Source of the DNA: an uncultured Maribacter sp.
GTDB lineage: Bacteria > Bacteroidota > Bacteroidia > Flavobacteriales > Flavobacteriaceae
Direction: 5' to 3'
DNA: 64,000 nt
Assembly (NCBI RefSeq): GCF_947500985.1
Contig: NZ_CANMTX010000001.1
Coordinates: 1-64,000 of the forward strand
Part shown: positions 53,766 through 62,299 of the stretch, piece by piece
How the letters are laid out: each line of letters begins with the position of its first letter
Position numbering within the stretch: the first letter of the stretch is position 1
Made by a program: the position numbers and the translations under genes
The notes under the pieces: generated by a model
What the model was told of the DNA's origin: nothing
The model's input: only the letters and a program-made list of their open reading frames with translations
Databases searched by the model: none

Positions 53766-55661
53766 TTATAATAGTTGGTATTCGTTTATAGTGTTTAATG
53801 TTACGTAATTGTCTTCTAATAGTTCTTTTAAGGCTGCAATAACAATGTCTTGATTAATATTTAAACGTTTTTCTAATTCTCGCGAACTTGCAGTTTTCTG
53901 CTTTAAGAGTTGAATGATTTTTATTTTCGCGTGTACAACATCTGTATTGCCTAATTTCTGACTGATGCATACATCGCATATCCCGCATTCTTTTTCTTGA
54001 ACCTCCCCGAAATATTCTAATAACTGAATACTTCTACAAACAGTGTCATTTTCAATGTAGTTCAGCATCTTTGTTACCTTCTCAATTTTGAGCTGATTTT
54101 GCTCTTCAATATTCCTTGCGAACATATTAATAGTACGGTCATCATCTCGTGGTACCAAGAACAACATCTCTAAATCACTTGAAACACTGGTGTATTCAAT
54201 AATTTCATCTTTTGCCAGTTGCTCAAAATTCTGGTGTAATAACGATTCTGATATAGCTGTTTTTTTGGATAATAAGTACATGTTAATTTGTGTGTCGAAT
54301 TCAAAAAGACCGCCGTAGGTGCGTAGAACTACTTTTATGAAATCGGCAAGTTTTGAGTTTTTGTCAATGTACCTATATAGTGTATCCTTATCTGTTATGA
54401 ACTTGATAGTAATTTTTTTCGAGAAATTTTCAGATAGTGATAATACCGAGTTTCTGTCTAGTAGCTGTAATGCATTATAGGTTAAAAATGTATTCAGTTT
54501 ATAAATGCTACAGAATTCGTTGAAATTTAGATGAAACTTTGTTTCGGTAAACTCTCCGTAGCCAATTTGAAAAAATGTATTTAATTTTTTATAAATCATT
54601 TTCACGTAGGCTACATCTGGTAAAATGTCGATAAATTGTTTTTTTACTAACACCTTGTCGGTTGTATTGGTAAGTAAAATTGCTTTTGCAAAGTCTCCGT
54701 TTCTACCTGTTCTACCTGCTTCTTGAAAGTAGTTTTCTAAACTATCTGGTATTTGATAATGTACTACTAATTCAACATCTGGTTTGTCTATACCCATACC
54801 AAAAGCATTGGTGGCGACCATAACTTGAACTTTATCTTCTAACCAAAGATTAAGCCGTTCTGTTTTCATTTTTTGATCAACACCGCCATGATAGAATGTT
54901 GCCTTGACATTATTCTTCACTAAAAACTTAGATAGTTCTTCTGCCTTTCTTCTACTTCTAACATAAACTATAGCGCTGTGTTTTATTTGCTGACAGTATT
55001 GTTTTAAACGACCATTTTTATCCTCGGTCAGTAGGACACCGAATCCTATGTTTTTTCTAAAAAATGAATCTTTTACTACAAAAGGATAATTGAGGTCTAA
55101 TGACGAAATAATGTCATCGCTAACTCTTTTTGTTGCAGTTGCCGTTAAAGCAACCATTGGCGGGGTAGGGTGTAGTTCACGTAAAATAGAACAGCTTAAA
55201 TAAGCAGGTCTAAAATCGTGACCCCATTGAGAAATACAATGTGCCTCATCTATAACGAACATAGAAACGTTCATTGCCTTAATACGTTCTTGTACCAGTT
55301 CTTGTTGTAAGCGCTCTGGCGACAAATACAAAAACTTATAACTGCCGTAAATACAATTATCTAAGAGCTTATCTACTTCAGCAAATTTGAGTCCGCCTTT
55401 TAGACCTATCGCTTTAATGCCTAGTTTTTGAAGATTGTCGACTTGATTTTCTATTAGGGCTACTAGCGGAGATATAACAATACAAATCCCCTCTTTCATT
55501 AATGCTGGTAATTGAAAGCATAGAGATTTACCACCTCCTGTGGGTAATAAACCTAAAACATCTTGACCATTAGAAATGGCATTGATGATTTCTTCTTGAG
55601 AGCCTCTAAAGCTGTCAAAACCCCAATATTTTGATAAAATTTCTTTTGGTGTATTATTCAC
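53766..55661 (-). CDS. recQ: RecQ-type ATP-dependent DNA helicase
   Basis: 631 aa. SF2 motifs: GLLPTGGGKSLCFQLPAL (Walker A, Lys near 44), VIDEAHCISQWGHDFRPAYL (DEAH box), VALTATATKRV (motif III), ATNAFGMGIDKPDVELVVHY and QEAGRTGRNGD (motif VI). The zinc-binding cysteines of the RQC region are present (CRSIQLLEYFGE, then CGICDVC). No clear HRDC domain follows, so this is the shorter RecQ form seen in Bacteroidota. The start overlaps the preceding NTPase gene by 8 nt. Confidence 0.94.
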   Translation of the reverse strand: MNNTPKEILSKYWGFDSFRGSQEEIINAISNGQDVLGLLPTGGGKSLCFQLPALMKEGICIVISPLVALIENQVDNLQKLGIKAIGLKGGLKFAEVDKLLDNCIYGSYKFLYLSPERLQQELVQERIKAMNVSMFVIDEAHCISQWGHDFRPAYLSCSILRELHPTPPMVALTATATKRVSDDIISSLDLNYPFVVKDSFFRKNIGFGVLLTEDKNGRLKQYCQQIKHSAIVYVRSRRKAEELSKFLVKNNVKATFYHGGVDQKMKTERLNLWLEDKVQVMVATNAFGMGIDKPDVELVVHYQIPDSLENYFQEAGRTGRNGDFAKAILLTNTTDKVLVKKQFIDILPDVAYVKMIYKKLNTFFQIGYGEFTETKFHLNFNEFCSIYKLNTFLTYNALQLLDRNSVLSLSENFSKKITIKFITDKDTLYRYIDKNSKLADFIKVVLRTYGGLFEFDTQINMYLLSKKTAISESLLHQNFEQLAKDEIIEYTSVSSDLEMLFLVPRDDDRTINMFARNIEEQNQLKIEKVTKMLNYIENDTVCRSIQLLEYFGEVQEKECGICDVCISQKLGNTDVVHAKIKIIQLLKQKTASSRELEKRLNINQDIVIAALKELLEDNYVTLNTINEYQLL

Positions 55662-56229
55662 CCGTTTTATTTATAAAATCTACTACAAATTGCATACGAT
55701 TTTCTATAGTGCCAAATGGAACTTCTATTGGCGTATACCCAAGGTCAATATACGTTTTTTCAAGCTTATCGTGAATGCCACAAGCTTGTTCAAAATTTTC
55801 CATTCGTTCATTATCCTGCACATAAATTTCTTTCCAAGGTGGTAAGATCAATACCTCGTCATACCTGTGTTTTAAACATAAGCTTGCATAACGTTCTTCT
55901 GAAGGTTGCCCAAAATAATCCATATAAGCTATAACATCTGGTAACCCGCGATCATAGAATAAATGATCTTTATGTATGTTTTGTCCATTGATGAAATGTT
56001 GTAAACGGGCACTAATTAATTCGTCATTAAAACTTTTTGAATCTTTAACAAAATCAATTGGATTTACTAGTTTGTCATCTAAAGATACATCGCCCAAGGC
56101 ATCTAAAGTCATCGTTCTAATAACCTCATGAAAACAATGGTATCCATTTTCTTCAAGTGATGATATCAATACCGTTTTTCCTGTTCCCGGACCTCCTGTT
56201 ACAACAATTCTCTTGCTTTTCAAACTCAT
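55654..56229 (-). CDS. P-loop NTPase/kinase-like protein (AAA_28 type)
   Basis: 191 aa. Walker A VVTGGPGTGKTVLISSL near 10-26. The pattern of HEVIRTMTLDAL, the FYDRGLPDVIAYMDYFG segment and VLILPPWKEIYVQDNERME is that of the AAA_28/NadR-kinase-like NTPases. Its substrate is unknown. It is first in a leftward operon with recQ and fmt; a -7 box (56242-56249) gives a leader of only a few nucleotides. Confidence 0.85.
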   Translation of the reverse strand: MSLKSKRIVVTGGPGTGKTVLISSLEENGYHCFHEVIRTMTLDALGDVSLDDKLVNPIDFVKDSKSFNDELISARLQHFINGQNIHKDHLFYDRGLPDVIAYMDYFGQPSEERYASLCLKHRYDEVLILPPWKEIYVQDNERMENFEQACGIHDKLEKTYIDLGYTPIEVPFGTIENRMQFVVDFINKTGE

Positions 56230-56241
56230 AATTTAGTTCGG

Positions 56242-56249
56242 CAAAAGTA
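56242..56249 (-). promoter_or_regulatory. Candidate -7 box for the NTPase-recQ-fmt operon
   Basis: TACTTTTG on the minus strand, 12 nt from the ATG at 56229; no good -33 match. It lies back-to-back with the plus-strand box at 56288. Confidence 0.42.
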
Positions 56250-56287
56250 CATAAACCAACAGTATTAAAAAACTGGCTCATTACACT

Positions 56288-56295
56288 TATCTTTG
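56288..56295 (+). promoter_or_regulatory. Candidate -7 box for the DUF493 gene
   Basis: TATCTTTG on the plus strand, 15 nt upstream of the ATG at 56311, giving a very short leader. No clear -33 TTG. Confidence 0.42.
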
Positions 56296-56310
56296 CATAA
56301 AATACTAGTG

Positions 56311-56598
56311 ATGGACGAAAATAACCCAGTTGAATTCTATAAGAAATTAAAGGAGCAATTAACAGAAACCTCAAAATGGCCTTCTGACTATTTGTATAAA
56401 TTTATTGTAGAGACGCATACAGATAAAATTGATAAAATAAATACCATTTTTGATAATACGGGTGCGGTTATCAATTTAAAAGAATCTAAAAATGGTAAAT
56501 ATACCAGTGTTTCTATCACAGTAAACTTGAATAGCCCTGATGCTGTTATAGAAAAATATAAAAAAGTAGGTGAGATAGAGGGCGTAATATCCTTGTAA
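56311..56598 (+). CDS. DUF493 (YbeD-like) family protein
   Basis: 95 aa from the ATG at 56311; an upstream TTG (56293) lies on the likely -7 box and is not a good start. Family pattern: EFYKKLKEQLTETSKWPSDY, LYKFIVETHTDKIDKIN, SKNGKYTSVSITVNLNSPDA and VIEKYKKVGEIEGVISL. An ACT-like ferredoxin fold is known for YbeD; the function is unknown. Divergent from the NTPase gene. Confidence 0.9.
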   Translation: MDENNPVEFYKKLKEQLTETSKWPSDYLYKFIVETHTDKIDKINTIFDNTGAVINLKESKNGKYTSVSITVNLNSPDAVIEKYKKVGEIEGVISL

Positions 56599-56679
56599 AA
56601 TAGCATTTCATCTATAATTTTATTAATTTGGCATCGTTATAAGAATACTTCTCAAACATATTAAGCTAAAATTTTCAAT

Positions 56680-57339
56680 TTGCAATTAGTAGAAAACCTA
56701 GAATATAATACCGAGCGTGAACATTTGATTATACCAGAGTATGGTCGTCATTTTCAAAAAATGGTGAACCATGCAATATCAATTGAAGACCGTGAAGAAA
56801 GAAATAAAGTAGCGCAAGCAATCATTAGTGTAATGGGAAATATACAACCCCATTTACGCGATGTGCCTGATTTTCAACATAAACTTTGGGATCAGTTATT
56901 TATAATGGCTGATTTTAAGTTGGATGTAGATTCTCCTTTTCCAATTACCTCAAAAGAGATATTGAGAAAAAGACCAGAGGCTTTAGAGTATCCTCAAAAC
57001 TTTCCTAAATATCGTTTTTACGGTAATAACATTAAACGTATGGTTGATGTTGCCGTAGAGTGGGAGAAAGGTGATAAGCGTTCTGGTTTGGAATATGCGA
57101 TTGCCAATCACATGAAAAAATGCTACTTAAATTGGAATAAAGATGTAGTTGACGATTCAGCTATTTTTAAACATTTATTCGATTTAAGTGATGGTCGCAT
57201 AGATTTAGCTGCTGAAGGCGTAAGTTTGACAGATAGCGGACAGTTCCTTAAAAATCGAGTTGCGAAAACACCGCGCTCGAATAATTCAGGAAAGAAAAAT
57301 CAAAGAAATAATAATAACCGCGGTAAAAAACGCTATTAA
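56680..57339 (+). CDS. DUF4290 family protein
   Basis: 219 aa using a TTG start at 56680; no ATG lies before the conserved region (NLEYNTEREHLIIPEYGRHF). Conserved helical core: QKMVNHAISIEDREERNKVA, PHLRDVPDFQHKLWDQLFIM and KRPEALEYPQNFPKYRFYGNN, shown in shortened form. The C-terminal 30 residues are basic and Asn/Lys/Arg-rich, suggesting nucleic-acid contact. DUF4290 occurs in Bacteroidota just upstream of murA, as here (16-nt gap). Function unknown. Confidence 0.88.
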   Translation: MQLVENLEYNTEREHLIIPEYGRHFQKMVNHAISIEDREERNKVAQAIISVMGNIQPHLRDVPDFQHKLWDQLFIMADFKLDVDSPFPITSKEILRKRPEALEYPQNFPKYRFYGNNIKRMVDVAVEWEKGDKRSGLEYAIANHMKKCYLNWNKDVVDDSAIFKHLFDLSDGRIDLAAEGVSLTDSGQFLKNRVAKTPRSNNSGKKNQRNNNNRGKKRY

Positions 57340-57355
57340 ATTTCCACTTCTCTAG

Positions 57356-58663
57356 ATGGGGACATTCAAAATCGAAGGAGGGCATCAGTTATCTGGTGAA
57401 ATAACACCTCAAGGAGCAAAGAACGAAGCACTTCAAATACTTTGCGCAGTACTACTTACAGACGAAAAAGTAACAATTAACAACATTCCAGATATTGTTG
57501 ATGTCAATAAACTTATAGCACTCTTAGAAGACTTAGGTGTAAAAATTCAAAAGAAAGGCAAAGGCTCTTATAGTTTTAAAGCCGATGATATTAACTTAGA
57601 ATATTTACAATCTGATCAGTTTAAGCAAGATGGTAGGGGCTTAAGAGGCTCTATTATGTTGGTTGGACCATTATTGGCACGTTTTGGTAAAGGTTATATT
57701 CCAAAACCAGGTGGTGACAAAATTGGTCGTAGACGTTTAGATACACACTTTGAAGGTTTTATAAAATTAGGTGCCAAATTTCGCTACAACCGCGAAGAGT
57801 ATTTCTACGGTGTTGAAGCAGATAAGTTGAAAGGTACTTACATGTTGCTTGATGAAGCTTCCGTTACCGGAACTGCAAACATTGTTATGGCAGCGGTTTT
57901 AGCTGAAGGGCAAACTACCATTTATAATGCGGCATGTGAACCATATTTACAACAACTTTGTAAAATGTTGAATAGAATGGGCGCCAAAATATCTGGTGTA
58001 GGTTCTAATCTTTTGGTTATTGATGGGGTAGATAAATTAGGTGGTACGGATCACCGTATGTTACCTGATATGATTGAGATTGGTAGCTGGATCGGTTTGG
58101 CTGCTATGACTAAAAGTGAATTAACAATTAAAGATGTTAGTTGGGACGATTTAGGTCAAATACCAACAGTATTCGGTAAACTAGGTATTACGTTAGAAAG
58201 AAAAGGTGATGATATTTATATTCCTGCTCATTTAGACGGATACGAAATTCAAAACTATATTGATGGTTCTATTTTAACCATTGCAGATGCACCATGGCCA
58301 GGATTGACTCCTGATCTATTGAGCATCATTTTAGTTGTTGCTACACAATCTAGAGGAGAAGTGCTTATACATCAAAAGATGTTTGAAAGCCGATTATTCT
58401 TTGTAGATAAGTTGTTAGACATGGGAGCAAAGGTTATTCTTTGTGATCCGCATAGAGCTACAGTAATAGGTCATGATTTTAAGTCTACTTTAAAAGCAAC
58501 TACAATGACATCGCCAGATATTAGAGCTGGTGTTTCATTGCTAATTGCTGCTTTATCGGCAAAAGGGACTTCTACAATTCATAATATTGAACAGATAGAT
58601 CGTGGCTATGAAAATATAGACGAAAGACTACGTGCAATAGGTGCTAAAATTACAAGAATGTAA
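57356..58663 (+). CDS. murA: UDP-N-acetylglucosamine 1-carboxyvinyltransferase (MurA)
   Basis: 435 aa, complete EPSP-synthase-like fold. It makes enolpyruvyl-UDP-GlcNAc for peptidoglycan in the cytoplasm. Motifs: GAKNEALQILCAVLLT (Lys22, Asn23), GSIMLVGPLLARFGKG, PGGDKIGRRRLDTHFEGF, SVTGTANIVMAAVLAEG and DIRAGVSLLIAALSAKG. The residue in the PGGxxIG loop is Asp121, where fosfomycin-sensitive enzymes have the reactive Cys (Cys115 in E. coli); an aspartate here is known to make MurA insensitive to fosfomycin. Its terminator lies inside the 3' end of the convergent gene. Confidence 0.96.
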   Translation: MGTFKIEGGHQLSGEITPQGAKNEALQILCAVLLTDEKVTINNIPDIVDVNKLIALLEDLGVKIQKKGKGSYSFKADDINLEYLQSDQFKQDGRGLRGSIMLVGPLLARFGKGYIPKPGGDKIGRRRLDTHFEGFIKLGAKFRYNREEYFYGVEADKLKGTYMLLDEASVTGTANIVMAAVLAEGQTTIYNAACEPYLQQLCKMLNRMGAKISGVGSNLLVIDGVDKLGGTDHRMLPDMIEIGSWIGLAAMTKSELTIKDVSWDDLGQIPTVFGKLGITLERKGDDIYIPAHLDGYEIQNYIDGSILTIADAPWPGLTPDLLSIILVVATQSRGEVLIHQKMFESRLFFVDKLLDMGAKVILCDPHRATVIGHDFKSTLKATTMTSPDIRAGVSLLIAALSAKGTSTIHNIEQIDRGYENIDERLRAIGAKITRM

Positions 58664-59066
58664 ATTTTAAGTAACAGGTAAGCATAAAAATAAAACTCCA
58701 TAATACGGTTCTTAACCAATTATGGAGTTTTAACTTTTTAATAGATATCTCTACATCTCTTTCTTTAGATATATTTTCATGTAATGGTACAAACATTATA
58801 AAAGTTATAATCCATGCTGCTATAACTAAGCTACTATATAATATGCTGTAGAAATCAGGGGTTGTATATAATTGAATAAGACTTATGGTCAATTGCGTGA
58901 CCATTAATGGAATTACAATAACAGCAATTCTTTTGGTGTAGTTGCTGTGCCATTGAAAAAGATCCACATGTTTGTAATAAGAGAAACTCGGATATATTAT
59001 TAATTGTACAATCCAAATTAGAACCAATAAACCACTATCGCAAATTAAACGTATTGTCTCTAACAT
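58650..59066 (-). CDS. Conserved four-helix membrane protein of unknown function
   Basis: 138 aa from the ATG at 59066; a TTG 12 nt upstream would overlap the pirin stop and is less likely. Four hydrophobic segments: residues about 9-26 (DSGLLVLIWIVQLIIYPSF), 46-66 (RIAVIVIPLMVTQLTISLIQ), 73-93 (SSLVIAAWIITFIMFVPL) and 120-135 (LWSFIFMLTCYL). No motif assigns a function. The final codons overlap the murA 3' end by 14 nt, and the murA terminator hairpin is encoded within the LHNWLRTVLWSF stretch. Confidence 0.75.
   Translation of the reverse strand: MLETIRLICDSGLLVLIWIVQLIIYPSFSYYKHVDLFQWHSNYTKRIAVIVIPLMVTQLTISLIQLYTTPDFYSILYSSLVIAAWIITFIMFVPLHENISKERDVEISIKKLKLHNWLRTVLWSFIFMLTCYLKFTFL
58692..58731 (+). 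terminator. murA terminator inside the convergent coding region
   Basis: AAAACTCCATAAT and ATTATGGAGTTTT form a perfect 13-bp stem with a 14-nt loop, followed by AACTTTTTA on the plus strand. It starts 29 nt after the MurA stop and lies within codons of the membrane-protein gene. Confidence 0.72.
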
Positions 59067-59067
59067 T

Positions 59068-60066
59068 TTATTTGTCAATTAAAGTGCCGTCAGGATATTT
59101 TGCAAAACGTCCTTTGCTTTTTTCGTGTACATGATCAGGATGTCTCCAAGGCCAACCACCAAAATGCGTAGTTCTAAACTCATTCATAGCATCTTCTAAT
59201 TCTTCTTCAGTATTCATAACAAACGGACCATATTTAGCCACAGGTTCATCTATAGGTTTGCCTTGTAATACAAGAATACTAGCCTCTTTTTCAATGGCTT
59301 TCAATGTTATTTCAGTGTTTGCATCTACATCAATACCATGATTGGGGGTTATTATTTCGCCCAAAACCTCTAAAGAATCACCATCATAGAAATAAATTGT
59401 TCTGGTTGAACCTTCATTTGCTTTTGGTAATGTTAGAGCGCCGTTAGCTTCAATTTTTATATTCCAGATAGCAACATCATTTTCTAACTCTGATGCCCAT
59501 GAATCAGGGGCAGGTTTTAATGCTTGTTCAGAACCAAAACTACCAGCAATAATTTTAACTGTGGAATGCTCTAATTTTAATACCGGAATATCTTCATGCC
59601 AAAGCATTTTAAAATGCGGGTCAACAAATTTGCTTTTAGCAGGTAAATTCAACCATATTTGAAAAAGCTCTAGGGTATTTTCTTTTTCTGTATGAATTAA
59701 CGGAAACATTTCTGAATGTTGTACTCCGCTGCCAGCAGTCATCCATTGAACATCTCCTTCTCCAAATCGTCCTGCTGCGCCTAATGAATCAGAATGGTCA
59801 CAAAATCCTTTATTCACTACTGTTATAGTTTCAAAGCCACGATGCGGATGTGCGGGGAATCCGGGTATCGTAGTTCCGTGATACATTCTATATCCATCTT
59901 TAATTTGAAAATCGTTACCTAAATTTCTTCCTGCTAAAGAATCATCAGGACCTAATTTTCCATTTCCCTTAGGGTAGTGGTCCAAATGATATACACAGAA
60001 TAAAAATGGATCTTGTGTTTGCCAGGGGAAGCCTAGCTGAAATATTTTTTTAATTGTGCTCTTCAT
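59068..60066 (-). CDS. Pirin family protein
   Basis: 332 aa, bicupin. The metal site is present: PAHPHRGFETITVV (two histidines near 73-75) and GVQHSEMFPL (His near 119, Glu near 121), preceded by GAAGRFGEGDVQWMTAGSG. The C-terminal cupin covers about 200-300. Bacterial pirins bind a metal and some are quercetin 2,3-dioxygenases or regulators of metabolic enzymes; the function here is not defined. It lies 20 nt downstream of the VOC gene and precedes the membrane protein. Confidence 0.92.
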   Translation of the reverse strand: MKSTIKKIFQLGFPWQTQDPFLFCVYHLDHYPKGNGKLGPDDSLAGRNLGNDFQIKDGYRMYHGTTIPGFPAHPHRGFETITVVNKGFCDHSDSLGAAGRFGEGDVQWMTAGSGVQHSEMFPLIHTEKENTLELFQIWLNLPAKSKFVDPHFKMLWHEDIPVLKLEHSTVKIIAGSFGSEQALKPAPDSWASELENDVAIWNIKIEANGALTLPKANEGSTRTIYFYDGDSLEVLGEIITPNHGIDVDANTEITLKAIEKEASILVLQGKPIDEPVAKYGPFVMNTEEELEDAMNEFRTTHFGGWPWRHPDHVHEKSKGRFAKYPDGTLIDK

Positions 60067-60086
60067 AATTTTATGATTATATAAAA

Positions 60087-60530
60087 TTAATGTTGAGCAT
60101 TATTAATCTCCACCCAATTATTCTCAGGATCTTTTAAATAAATCTGTCTTACTCCGTCAGCTCTTAAGGTTACTGTATTTTCTTTCCCTGGCCAATCGTA
60201 ATACGTTATATTTTTTTCTTCAAGAGAGGCGATTAATTCATCTAACTTTTGGGTAGCCAAACAAAGGTGTACACTTTTACTATGTTCCATAGCCACGCTA
60301 TCTTTACCTATTAAATGTAATTGTGAATTTCCTTGTATTGAATACCACTTAAAACCCGATGGGTCAGAAGGGTGTGGAATCTCTTTCAAGTTCAGAACAT
60401 CTTTATAAAATGCGCCTACTTTATCCAAATCTTTTACGATAACTGAGTAATGATCGTATTGAAAATCGAACGATTGGGCCGAGGCAAAAGTACCCGTAAT
60501 CAAAATGAATAATGCGATAATCTTTTTCAT
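60087..60530 (-). CDS. Exported VOC (glyoxalase-like) family protein
   Basis: 147 aa with a signal peptide (MKKIIALFILITGTFASAQS). The remaining 125 residues carry the VOC pattern: YDHYSVIVKDLDKVGAFYKD, FKWYSIQGNSQLHLIG, MEHSKSVHLCLATQKLDEL and VRQIYLKDPENNWVEIN with the typical terminal Glu. A divalent metal-dependent lyase or dioxygenase-like activity is possible; export of such a protein is common in Bacteroidota. Substrate unknown. Confidence 0.85.
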   Translation of the reverse strand: MKKIIALFILITGTFASAQSFDFQYDHYSVIVKDLDKVGAFYKDVLNLKEIPHPSDPSGFKWYSIQGNSQLHLIGKDSVAMEHSKSVHLCLATQKLDELIASLEEKNITYYDWPGKENTVTLRADGVRQIYLKDPENNWVEINNAQH

Positions 60531-60571
60531 TGTTGTTGTTTAAGTTTGATGGTTCAAGTTACTTAAAAATG

Positions 60572-60601
60572 AAAGAAGCTATCTGTTACGATAGCTTCTT
60601 T
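60572..60601 (-). terminator. Terminator of the M20 amidohydrolase gene
   Basis: AAAGAAGCTATC and GATAGCTTCTTT form a 12-bp perfect stem with a 6-nt loop. It lies 13 nt past the M20 stop and upstream of the VOC gene. Confidence 0.78.
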
Positions 60602-60613
60602 ATTAATTGTGTT

Positions 60614-62041
60614 TTATTCTCCATCTAATGGCGGTGGACCATCGATCATTGGTTCATAAACTTCATCACCTTTTCGGGTTTTGAACTCTTCTTTCACCTT
60701 AGTTACTAATTTTGGATTTTGAAACAAGTCTAGCATTGTCATACCCATTGCTTTAGATGCATGGATCATTCCTTTATGACCAATTGACATTCCGCCACAG
60801 GCTACAACAGCCCATGAATGCCAAGGTGTACCCGTTGGTGCTACAGAAACACCTAAATTAATGTTAGGTACATTCCAACTTACATCACCTACATCTGTAG
60901 AACCACCACCTGGGTTTTCTAATGTTTCTCTTAATGGGTGAACAGTACCGTCGAAACCAACTTCTGGTTTACCTGTAGCTTTTTGAATTGCCTTACCAAA
61001 AACAGTTTCTTCTTCAGTATAGGTAATAGGACCTAATATCTCTAAGTTATTTTGCATGATTTCTCCGCCAGAGCGGTTGACCAATGTTTCATAGATACCA
61101 GATACTAATGAAATTTTATACTCTACATTAGCCATAATCGCTGCGCCTTCTGCCATTGCTTTTACGCGTTCGTAAGTTGGTAGCATATTTGATCTTTTAG
61201 GGTCTCTAACACGTACCCAAAGCTTAGCATAATCTGGTACCACGTTTACAACTTGCCCACCATCTTGTATATGATAATGGATTCTAGAAGAAGGTAAAAT
61301 ATGCTCTCTGTAATAGTTGATACCTGTCGTGTATAATTCTAAAGCATCAGATGCACTACGACCATTCCAAGGATCCATAGAGGCATGTGCAGCCTGACCA
61401 TAAAATTCTACAACGAAATCAATAAGTGATAATCCACTTTGTACATCTGCTTCAATACCAGCACCTGGGTGCCAGCTAACATTAACATCAACGTCATCCC
61501 ATAATCCAGCTTTTACCATCCATACTTTTGCAAAGTATTTTTCTTCCGCTGGTGTGCCTAAGAATTTTACGGTTCCTTTTATTTTACCAGCATCCATTAA
61601 TTCTTTAATAGCAATTGCTGACCCAAGACTTGCAGTACCGAACATATTGTGTCCACAACCATGACCAGCAGCACCTTCTTTGAAAGGTTCTTTTACAGGT
61701 GACGTTTTTTGAGAAATTCCCGGTAGGGCATCAAACTCACCCAAAATACTTATTACAGGGCTACCAGAACCATAAGTTGCGGTAAAAGCTGTTGGTATAT
61801 CGGCAACGCCTCTAGTAACGGTCAACCCATTCTTTTCTGCATAATCTGCTAAAATTCTTGAAGATTCTGTTTCATCAAAAGCAGTTTCGGCTAGTGCCCA
61901 AATAGAGTCGCTAATTTTAATAAGCTCTTCTTTATGTTTTTCGACAGAAGCGATGATTAGGTTTTTGTCTTTACTCATTTTCTGAGAGAAAACAGAAGCA
62001 CTCATGCACAAGAATAGCGCCAATAATAATGTTTTTTTCAT
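60614..62041 (-). CDS. Exported M20 family amidohydrolase (AbgB-like)
   Basis: 475 aa from the ATG at 62041, which begins a signal peptide (MKKTLLLALFLCMSASVFSQ); the longer in-frame start at 62173 adds 44 residues that are not signal-like and is rejected. Metal-site motifs: SILGEFDALPGISQ, AAGHGCGHNMFGTAS, KFLGTPAEEKYFAKV and GGGSTDVGDVSWNVP. The HAAD-like dimerisation insert carries AAHASMDPWNGRSASDALEL. The family includes p-aminobenzoyl-glutamate, indole-acetyl-amino acid and N-acyl amino acid hydrolases. Periplasmic hydrolysis of an N-acyl amino acid is the most likely role; the substrate is unknown. Confidence 0.92.
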   Translation of the reverse strand: MKKTLLLALFLCMSASVFSQKMSKDKNLIIASVEKHKEELIKISDSIWALAETAFDETESSRILADYAEKNGLTVTRGVADIPTAFTATYGSGSPVISILGEFDALPGISQKTSPVKEPFKEGAAGHGCGHNMFGTASLGSAIAIKELMDAGKIKGTVKFLGTPAEEKYFAKVWMVKAGLWDDVDVNVSWHPGAGIEADVQSGLSLIDFVVEFYGQAAHASMDPWNGRSASDALELYTTGINYYREHILPSSRIHYHIQDGGQVVNVVPDYAKLWVRVRDPKRSNMLPTYERVKAMAEGAAIMANVEYKISLVSGIYETLVNRSGGEIMQNNLEILGPITYTEEETVFGKAIQKATGKPEVGFDGTVHPLRETLENPGGGSTDVGDVSWNVPNINLGVSVAPTGTPWHSWAVVACGGMSIGHKGMIHASKAMGMTMLDLFQNPKLVTKVKEEFKTRKGDEVYEPMIDGPPPLDGE

Positions 62042-62299
62042 ATTAGTTGTTTTGGTTGTTAGTCTTCTAATCATTAGTAGTGTTAAACCTAAGATTAAAG
62101 TCCTAGTAAATATACCAAAATAAAACTCTTTATCTAACACGGTATAGGGTGGCTGTGGTTGAGTATATCGCACAACACCTAAATAATGATCGTATTGTTC
62201 GAATTATAAATTTAAGACGGCCCTTACTTGTAAAATATATAATTTAAGGTTCCATTTTTCGTTATTACTCAAATAGCAATGTTTTAAAAATTTCGAATT

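Noticed and set aside
62042-62173. Longer N-terminus for the M20 amidohydrolase
   Set aside because: The extra 44 residues hide a clear signal peptide that begins at the ATG at 62041.
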